A stretch of DNA of 10,995 bases from NBML01 sp029939535 (lineage in GTDB: Bacteria > Desulfobacterota > Desulfobacteria > Desulfobacterales > Desulfobacteraceae): positions 1-10,995 of the forward strand of contig JAOZST010000126.1 in assembly GCA_029939535.1 (NCBI GenBank), in the 5' to 3' direction. The translations under genes were made by a program, and so were the position numbers. How positions within the stretch are numbered: the first letter of the stretch is position 1; every line of letters begins with the position of its first letter. Shown here in pieces: positions 5,467-10,995 of this stretch. The notes under the pieces were generated by a model. The model did not search any database. It was not told the origin of the DNA and saw nothing but the letters and a program-made list of their open reading frames with translations.

Positions 5467-6615
5467 ATGATTTTAAATATCATGGAGAAAAATCTTAATT
5501 TCATTGGGAAAAATATTCGTTTTTTTCGCAGATCAAGAAACTGGACACTTATTCAGCTTGCATCAAAAATAGGGATTCAGGAGGGACCTTTGGGACGTAT
5601 TGAAAGAGGTTTGAATTTACCTTCTGCGACGGTTATCTTTAATCTTGTGAATGTACTTGGGGTGTCTGCAGATGCTTTATTTGCACCAAAAAATTCCCAG
5701 ACACAAAATTTTAAAGTAGATAATTCCTGTTTTGTAACCATTGATCCCCACCCAGAAACACCCCATAAAAATCTTTTGGCAACCTGCCATGAAATCATGA
5801 CCGCTTTCCATGCTTTGGAAGATATCTGCGGCGTTCAAAAACATGTATACCTTCCTTTGTCCATACCTTTTGATTCAGATTATCAGGGCATGGAAGAGCT
5901 TGCCTCCCGAATTCGTAATTATATGGGGATAGGTGATGCAGTAGTGTTTGATTATTTTGAAGTGTTTGAAAATTTTGGTTTGAGAATTGTTCTTTTCCCA
6001 TTTATAAAAAATGCCAAAGGTCTTGACGGCCTTTCTTTCTATGAACCAGCTTTTAACAATGCCTTCTTTTTTTTGAATTCAAAAAAAAATCCTGAAAAGC
6101 AACTTTTTTCCCTTTCCCTTGAGTTAGGGAAAATTTTTATATTTAACCAGATGCGTGTAAGAAAGGACCCTATTTTCAACGATTCTTCAATAGATCGAAT
6201 CCAGACCCGTCCCATTAACCAGAATCGTGCAGCAAAAAGATTTGCCGCAACATTTCTAATGCCTAAAAACGCTGTGCAAACAACAGTAGGTCAATTGGGT
6301 ATCAAGCCATCGGGCTGGTCATGGGAACTTCTTCTCAGAATTAAACACCGATTCGGTGTTTCAGCAGAGTCATTCCTTTACCGGTTAAAGGAGCTTGACT
6401 TGATTTCAAATGGTCTTTGTGAAAAATTCCAAAATCAAATCAAAGTTTTTTATAATGAGACAGGTTTTTTGGAACCAGATGCCTCCAGGAGGTGTTTAAA
6501 CACTAACGGCAGGTTTTTTGATCTTTTGTTGACCGCAGAAAATATAAAATCTGCAAAGAAAGAAGTGCTGGATTTAAAAAAAATGGTGAATACCCAAAAA
6601 ATTATAAAGGTATAA
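5467..6615 (+). CDS. XRE-family regulator with degenerate ImmA/IrrE-type peptidase domain
   Basis: A 382-residue DNA-binding protein. Residues 12-72 form a Cro/C1 helix-turn-helix (IGKNIRFFRRSRNWTLIQLA, ending near LGVSADALF). The rest resembles the ImmA/IrrE (COG2856, DUF955) domain that usually cleaves or senses repressors. The zinc site is lost: where active members have HELGH, this one has LELGK (218-222), and the helix normally of the form E-x-x-A-N-x-F-A-A-x-L-L-M-P reads AAKRFAATFLMP, with the ligand Glu replaced. It is therefore probably a pseudopeptidase acting as a ligand- or protein-sensing regulator. The start is ATG 5467 or ATG 5482; neither has a good ribosome site. It ends 45 bases before cas3 on the same strand, so it may control or be co-transcribed with the type I-C operon (inference). 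Confidence 0.82.
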   Translation: MILNIMEKNLNFIGKNIRFFRRSRNWTLIQLASKIGIQEGPLGRIERGLNLPSATVIFNLVNVLGVSADALFAPKNSQTQNFKVDNSCFVTIDPHPETPHKNLLATCHEIMTAFHALEDICGVQKHVYLPLSIPFDSDYQGMEELASRIRNYMGIGDAVVFDYFEVFENFGLRIVLFPFIKNAKGLDGLSFYEPAFNNAFFFLNSKKNPEKQLFSLSLELGKIFIFNQMRVRKDPIFNDSSIDRIQTRPINQNRAAKRFAATFLMPKNAVQTTVGQLGIKPSGWSWELLLRIKHRFGVSAESFLYRLKELDLISNGLCEKFQNQIKVFYNETGFLEPDASRRCLNTNGRFFDLLLTAENIKSAKKEVLDLKKMVNTQKIIKV

Positions 6616-6660
6616 GCTTAGTCCAAGCTCTTTAAATAAAAGGGAAAAATAAAAAAAATT

Positions 6661-8835
6661 ATGGGTTTGCAGGGAAAGGGCTATCAATTTTATGCACACT
6701 CCAAAGAGGGTGAGCCTTTAGATAAATGGCAGACAATTGAGGAGCACTTGAAGGGTGTTGCAAATTTATCTGAGATATTTGGGAAAGAGTTTTCGTCCGG
6801 AAAATTAGCTAAAATTGCAGGCAGTTTTCATGATCTTGGAAAGTATTCCCATGAGTTCCAGGATAGACTAATCAATAATGCTAAAAAAGTTGATCATTCA
6901 ACGGCAGGAGCACAATTTATCCATGAAATATATGGAGATCAAATCGGGAAAATATTATGCTATGCAATTGCTGGCCATCATGGCAAAGGTTTGCCAAACG
7001 GAAACGAGAATGAAGCTTCAGACCTTAAAAATCGTTTGCAGAAAGCAGTTTGTGAGTATAGAAAAAATATTGATACCCAATATGAAAAGCCCGATATAAC
7101 AAATGAAGATTTCCCTTTTGAAAATTTAGATATCATTGATGGATTTGATTTAAGTTTTTTTACCCGAATGGTTTTTTCATGTCTTGTGGATGCGGATTTT
7201 TTAGATACCGAACGATTCATAGATACTGGAAAATCAGAAAAGAGAAAAGGGTATTTACCTCTTGATATATTAAAAGAAAAACTGGATTTGTATCTAGAAA
7301 ATTTAGGGGATAAGAAAAAGAACATTAATGTTATTCGAAACAAGATTTTGCAAAACTGCTTGACAGCCGCTGATAATCAAAAGGGTTGCTTTTCTTTAAC
7401 TGTTCCAACCGGAGGCGGCAAAACGTTCTCATCTTTAGCCTTTGCATTGAAACATGCCATAAAAAACAATCAACGCAAAATAATTTATGTCATACCATAT
7501 ACAAGCATTATAGAACAAAATGCTGAGGTAATACGTTCAATACTTGGTGATGATGCAGTTATTGAACATCACAGTAACATTGATGCGTCAAAGGAACACT
7601 ATAGATCAAAATTAGCTTCTGAAAATTGGGATGCGCCAATTATTGTAACAACCAATGTTCAGTTTTTTGAATCCTTGTTTGCATGTAAAGGGTCACGATG
7701 CAGAAAACTTCATAATATTGCAAACAGCGTAGTTATTTTTGATGAGGCGCAGATGTTGCCTGTTGACCTTTTAAAACCTTGTCTGAGAGCTTTGACAGCC
7801 CTTACTAAATGTTACAATACATCAATTGTTTTGTGTACTGCTACACAACCATTTTTGAGGAAAAACAAACAACTCAAAGAAGGATTAACGGGTGTAAAGG
7901 AAATCATAACAGATCCGCAGACACTGTATAATGATTTAAAGCGTGTAAAAGTTAATATTTTAAAAAAACGGATGGCAACTGAAGAGCTATCAGAGAAATT
8001 AAGAAAGCATGAAAAGGTTTTATGTATTGTCAGTACAAAAAAGTTAGCATTTGAACTTTTTAATCAAATTGCAGACATAGGCAATGTATACCATCTCAGT
8101 GCATTAATGTGCCCTGAACATCGAAGTGAAATTATCAAACAAATCAAGGCTGACCTCAAAGGAAAAGAAACATGCCGTGTTATTAGTACCCAGTTAATTG
8201 AAGCAGGAGTTGATATAGATTTCCCTGTTGTTTACAGGGCTATTGCCGGTATTGATTCAATTGCCCAGGCAGCAGGGAGATGTAATCGAGAAGGAAAATT
8301 GAGCTCGGGAACCGTCAATGTCTTTTTCCCTGAAAATGGGACACCTCCTGGTTTTTTGAGAAAAGGGGCTGAAGCAGCTGAAATTGTATTAAGCCATCAA
8401 ATTGATGCTCTATCGTTGGACTCCGTGGAAGAATATTTTAAACGTCTTTATCAGGGTTCTGATCTTGATAAATTTAAAATTATTCAGGAACTCAATTGTT
8501 GTGCCTCTGAGTTGGATTTTTCTTTTAGAAAAATTGCTAAACGATTTCAAATGATACGAAATGATACAAAATCAATAATAATCCCCTGGGGAGAAGAGGG
8601 AGAAAAAAGGGTCAATATATTACGTGCTTGTTTTATTGAAACAAAAGATATTATCAGAGGTCTGCAAAGATATACTGTTCAAATTCATCCCCAGATATTT
8701 GAAAAGATTAAGGGCAACTGTGAAATAATAAAAGATGAGTACTTGATACTCAATAATATGAATATTTACAGCAAAGCAACAGGGCTGATTTTAGAAACAG
8801 AAACCAATTATAGTATAGATGATTTGATAATTTGA
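6661..8835 (+). CDS. cas3: Cas3, HD nuclease-helicase of a type I-C CRISPR-Cas system
   Basis: Cas3 is recruited by Cascade to the R-loop, nicks the displaced strand and unwinds and degrades DNA 3' to 5'. The 724-residue protein has an N-terminal HD nuclease domain (about 15-200): H30, the FHDLGK motif with H57-D58, H79 and the GHHGKG motif with H106-H107 as metal ligands. The SF2 helicase follows: PTGGGKT (Walker A, K254), IFDEAQ (Walker B, 359-364), TATQP (motif III), then GVDIDFPVV and QAAGRCNREG (motifs V and VI, roughly 515-545). All catalytic motifs look intact. The ATG at 6661 gives the usual YAHSKEG and KWQTIEEHL start of this family, though its ribosome site is weak (AAGGGA 15 bases upstream). 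The stop lies 23 bases before cas5c. Fused HD and helicase in one chain next to Cas5c and Csd1 fits type I-C. Confidence 0.96.
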   Translation: MGLQGKGYQFYAHSKEGEPLDKWQTIEEHLKGVANLSEIFGKEFSSGKLAKIAGSFHDLGKYSHEFQDRLINNAKKVDHSTAGAQFIHEIYGDQIGKILCYAIAGHHGKGLPNGNENEASDLKNRLQKAVCEYRKNIDTQYEKPDITNEDFPFENLDIIDGFDLSFFTRMVFSCLVDADFLDTERFIDTGKSEKRKGYLPLDILKEKLDLYLENLGDKKKNINVIRNKILQNCLTAADNQKGCFSLTVPTGGGKTFSSLAFALKHAIKNNQRKIIYVIPYTSIIEQNAEVIRSILGDDAVIEHHSNIDASKEHYRSKLASENWDAPIIVTTNVQFFESLFACKGSRCRKLHNIANSVVIFDEAQMLPVDLLKPCLRALTALTKCYNTSIVLCTATQPFLRKNKQLKEGLTGVKEIITDPQTLYNDLKRVKVNILKKRMATEELSEKLRKHEKVLCIVSTKKLAFELFNQIADIGNVYHLSALMCPEHRSEIIKQIKADLKGKETCRVISTQLIEAGVDIDFPVVYRAIAGIDSIAQAAGRCNREGKLSSGTVNVFFPENGTPPGFLRKGAEAAEIVLSHQIDALSLDSVEEYFKRLYQGSDLDKFKIIQELNCCASELDFSFRKIAKRFQMIRNDTKSIIIPWGEEGEKRVNILRACFIETKDIIRGLQRYTVQIHPQIFEKIKGNCEIIKDEYLILNNMNIYSKATGLILETETNYSIDDLII

Positions 8836-8844
8836 AATGTCATA

Positions 8845-8852
8845 AAAGGAGG
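8845..8852 (+). promoter_or_regulatory. Strong Shine-Dalgarno that fixes the cas5c start
   Basis: AAAGGAGG ends 6 bases before the ATG at 8859. A longer reading from TTG 8832 would place this site inside the gene and add nine residues unlike Cas5, so ATG 8859 is the better start. Confidence 0.85.
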
Positions 8853-8858
8853 TGCTTG

Positions 8859-9533
8859 ATGTCCTATGGAATAAGAATAAAAGCTTGGGGGGAACGAGCA
8901 TGTTTTACCAGACCTGAAATGAAGGTTGAACGGGTGAGTTATGATGTGCCAACACCTTCATCAGTTAGAGGGATTTTAGAGGCAATTTATTGGAAGCCGT
9001 CTATCCGTTGGGTTGTCAGTAAGATAATTGTTCAAAACTCGATCAGTTTTGAAAATATCAGGCGAAATGAATTGAGCGGTAAGCTGGCAAAAAATAGTAT
9101 AACCAAAGCAATGAAGGATGGCGAATCCAGAGTTGAAGCCATTATTGAAGACAATCGTCAGCAAAGAGCTTCAATGATATTGAAAAATGTGTCTTATATT
9201 TTTGAGGCATTTTTTGAAATGACTGGTACTAAATCGGAGAAAAAAGACGACCAGAATCCTCAAAAACACCTTGAGATTTTTACAAGGCGGGCACAAAAAG
9301 GTCAGTGCTTTCATCAGGCTTATTTTGGGTGCCGGGAGTTTCCGGTTAATTTTGAATGGATGCATGATGATACCACAACAACTCCATTCCAAGGTGAAAG
9401 GGATTTGGGGTGGATGTTGTATGATATGGATTTTAAAGATAAAAAAGATCCAAAGCCTCTTTTTTATCGTCCAAAAATGGTTAATGGAATTATTGATGTG
9501 CCGCATTACAAATCTGAGGAGGTGATTGGATGA
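8859..9533 (+). CDS. cas5c: Cas5c (Cas5d), type I-C pre-crRNA endonuclease and Cascade subunit
   Basis: In type I-C, Cas5c replaces Cas6: it cuts pre-crRNA at the repeat hairpin and stays on the 5' handle in Cascade. The 224-residue protein has the typical N-terminus (IRIKAWGERACFTRPEMKVE, then YDVPTPSSVRGILEAIYWKP) and the family stretch FTRRAQKGQCFHQAYFGCREF around 141-161, ending with RDLGWMLYDMDF. By analogy with Bacillus halodurans Cas5c (Tyr46, Lys116, His117), Y44 and K137-H138 are the likely catalytic residues; this assignment is by eye. Its TGA overlaps the cas8c ATG as ATGA, so the two are translationally coupled. Confidence 0.94.
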   Translation: MSYGIRIKAWGERACFTRPEMKVERVSYDVPTPSSVRGILEAIYWKPSIRWVVSKIIVQNSISFENIRRNELSGKLAKNSITKAMKDGESRVEAIIEDNRQQRASMILKNVSYIFEAFFEMTGTKSEKKDDQNPQKHLEIFTRRAQKGQCFHQAYFGCREFPVNFEWMHDDTTTTPFQGERDLGWMLYDMDFKDKKDPKPLFYRPKMVNGIIDVPHYKSEEVIG

Positions 9534-10995
9534 TATTGCAATCGCTATGTCAATATTATGATCGGTTACAGCAGAATGTTGATGTTAACATCCCGGAAAT
9601 TGGTTTTAGTCAGGAGAAAATTAGTTTTGCTATTGTTATAGATAAAAATGGGGTTATGGTTGGCGGTAAACCTCGGGATATCAGAGTCACAAATGAAGAA
9701 GGAAAATTGTTTCCCAAAATGATGTTTGTTCCCAAAATAAAAGATCGAGCCGGGAAAAACCCACCACCTTTTTTCTTATGGGACAATGCAAAATACGTTT
9801 TGGGAGCTGGAGAAAAAGAGAAAAAAGACCAAACCAATAAAGATGATAAATTTAAAATCACACCCGATTACTTTCAGCTTTTTAAGGATGAAGTACAGAA
9901 TATATTAGGGGATACTTTGGATACAGGTGCTAAAGCAGTCTTAAGATTTTTAACTGACTGGAATCCTGAAATAAGTTTAAGTTTGGAAAATTGGGGAGAG
10001 ATGTGCAAAACAAATTTTGTATTTCAACTTGATACGGATTCTTTTTTTTTACATGAAAGAGAGGTTATACAACAGCTATGGATACAACACGCAAAAAAAG
10101 AATTATCAAAAGGAAAGAGCAGTTATTGCCTTGTTAGCGGAGAAAAAGATGCTATAGCATTGACTCATCCAAAAATAAAAGGGGTCCAAGGCGGGCATAC
10201 TGCCGGTGGTGCAATCGTATCTTTTAATATTCCTTCTTTTGTTTCTTATAATAAAAAGCAGAGTTTTAATTCACCGGTATCAGAGATAAATGCTTTTAAA
10301 TATACAACAGCATTAAATCATTTATGCAGGTTCGGAAGTAGTCAGAAAATTCAAATTGGAGATGCCACAACGGTTTTCTGGGCTGAAAAAGAAAATCAAA
10401 TGGAATCTATTTTTGGCAAGGTTTTGTCCCAAAGCAATGATGGATTTGATCAAGATGTCAAATTGTTTCTTGAATCAATTCAGAATGGGAAAAAGCCGGT
10501 ATATGTCAATGAAAATACACAATTTTTTATATTGGGTTTATCGCCCAATGCTGCAAGGATTTCAGTACGGTTCTGGCATGTGAGCGATGTTGAAGATATT
10601 TCACAAAAACTGATGCTCCATTTTAATGACTTGAGAATTGAAAAAAGGGAAAATGATCCTGAATATCCAAGTATATGGCATTTGCTTATTGAATTGGTGC
10701 CAATAAGAAAGTCAGAAAAAGGAAAGTTGGAAAAAAGAAAAATCGATGCCATTCCGCCCAATCTCGCCGGGCAAATGATAAGAGCTATTTTAAGTGGTTC
10801 AAAATATCCAGAATCATTTTACACGACTCTTATATCCAGAATTAAAACTGACCGTCAGGTAAATTATATGAGAGCTGCAATTATAAAAGCTGTTTTAACA
10901 AGGAAATATAGATTTAAAAATATTAAAAAGGAGGTATCCGTGGCATTAGACAAAGAAAATAAAAATGTGTCTTATCTTTTAGGCAGGCTTTTTTC
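9530..10995 (+). CDS. cas8c: Cas8c (Csd1), large subunit of type I-C Cascade, 3' end cut off by the window
   Basis: Cas8c is the large subunit that recognises the PAM and helps recruit Cas3. I translated the frame from ATG 9530 to the window edge: 488 codons without a stop, against about 600 in the family. It is preceded by AGGAGG (9517-9522) at ideal spacing. Csd1 hallmarks are HPKIKGVQGGHTAGG followed by AIVSFNIPSFVSY near residues 215-245, the SPNAARISVRFWH segment near 340, RIKTDRQVNYMRAAIIKAVL, and YLLGRLF at the right edge. No frameshift is seen. The reading frame also holds the internal start of the small subunit at 10940. The cas7, cas4, cas1 and cas2 genes and the repeat array are expected to the right. 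Confidence 0.94.
   Translation, partial: MILQSLCQYYDRLQQNVDVNIPEIGFSQEKISFAIVIDKNGVMVGGKPRDIRVTNEEGKLFPKMMFVPKIKDRAGKNPPPFFLWDNAKYVLGAGEKEKKDQTNKDDKFKITPDYFQLFKDEVQNILGDTLDTGAKAVLRFLTDWNPEISLSLENWGEMCKTNFVFQLDTDSFFLHEREVIQQLWIQHAKKELSKGKSSYCLVSGEKDAIALTHPKIKGVQGGHTAGGAIVSFNIPSFVSYNKKQSFNSPVSEINAFKYTTALNHLCRFGSSQKIQIGDATTVFWAEKENQMESIFGKVLSQSNDGFDQDVKLFLESIQNGKKPVYVNENTQFFILGLSPNAARISVRFWHVSDVEDISQKLMLHFNDLRIEKRENDPEYPSIWHLLIELVPIRKSEKGKLEKRKIDAIPPNLAGQMIRAILSGSKYPESFYTTLISRIKTDRQVNYMRAAIIKAVLTRKYRFKNIKKEVSVALDKENKNVSYLLGRLF
10928..10935 (+). promoter_or_regulatory. Internal Shine-Dalgarno for Cas11c inside cas8c
   Basis: AAGGAGGT, a full match to the anti-Shine-Dalgarno core, lies 5 bases before an in-frame GTG at 10940. 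A site this strong inside a gene in such AT-rich DNA is unlikely to be mere codon use (it encodes Lys-Glu-Val). Confidence 0.75.
10940..10995 (+). CDS. cas11c: Cas11c small subunit, internal translation start within cas8c (partial)
   Basis: Type I-C systems are known to make the Cascade small subunit Cas11c from an internal start in cas8c, giving a C-terminal piece of roughly 120-130 residues. Here GTG at codon 471 of cas8c starts VALDKENKNVSYLLGRLF and is preceded by a near-perfect ribosome site. If cas8c has the usual length of about 600 codons, the product would be about 130 residues, as expected. Only the first 18 residues are in the window. Cas11c would line the belly of Cascade and stabilise the non-target strand. 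Confidence 0.7.
   Translation, partial: MALDKENKNVSYLLGRLF

Noticed and set aside
5448..5478. TTGACA at 5448-5453 as promoter of the XRE gene
   Set aside because: The only -10-like hexamers at 17-18 bp spacing are poor (TTTTAA, TTTAAA), and transcription would begin after both candidate start codons.
8832..8861. TTG 8832 as the cas5c start, overlapping the cas3 stop
   Set aside because: The strong AAAGGAGG site would lie inside the gene and the added residues do not look like Cas5; ATG 8859 is preferred.

Overview
The window looks like a chromosomal piece of an anaerobic sulfate-reducing deltaproteobacterium of the Desulfobacterales (Desulfobacula, Desulfotignum or Desulfobacter kind). This is an inference from three things: a branched-chain amino-acid ABC ATPase next to an acyl-CoA synthetase, an hgcAB mercury-methylation pair, and what looks like selenocysteine use. 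There is no rRNA or tRNA gene to fix the taxonomy.

Region 1 (1-2242, + strand) holds the 3' end of a LivF-type ABC transporter ATPase, overlapping a complete long-chain acyl-CoA synthetase. Region 2 (4725 down to 2333, - strand) is the centre of interest. It is a compact operon behind a perfect-consensus sigma70 promoter (TTGACA, 17 bp, TATAAT), in the order heavy-metal-associated (HMA) protein, hgcA, hgcB, SAM-dependent methyltransferase. HgcA is the membrane corrinoid protein that gives a methyl group to Hg(II); HgcB is its ferredoxin partner. A naive reading ends hgcB after 72 codons at a TGA. Reading continues in the same frame for 23 more codons to the Cys-Cys tail diagnostic of HgcB. 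The TGA sits where the family has its functionally important cysteine (Cys73 in Desulfovibrio desulfuricans ND132). It is followed by a hairpin whose apex (CAGGUCUG) matches the E. coli fdhF SECIS at nearly the same distance. The best reading is a selenocysteine-containing HgcB, which makes this a candidate seleno-variant of the mercury-methylation system, flanked by a possible metal chaperone and a methyltransferase.

Region 3 (4749-5273, + strand) is a divergent Cys-rich YkgJ-like protein. It is followed by about 190 bp of AT-rich spacer with a weak terminator candidate and a perfect 12-bp palindrome inside a longer dyad.

Region 4 (5467-10995, + strand) is clearly more AT-rich: one hand-counted row at 10261-10320 has 17 G/C of 60, against 28 of 60 at 1501-1560. 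It carries an XRE regulator with a degenerate ImmA/IrrE-type peptidase domain and then the start of a type I-C CRISPR-Cas operon: cas3, cas5c and cas8c, with cas8c running off the window. A strong internal Shine-Dalgarno and in-frame GTG inside cas8c mark the probable separate start of the small subunit Cas11c. No CRISPR repeats lie in the window; cas7, cas4, cas1, cas2 and the array are expected beyond the right edge.
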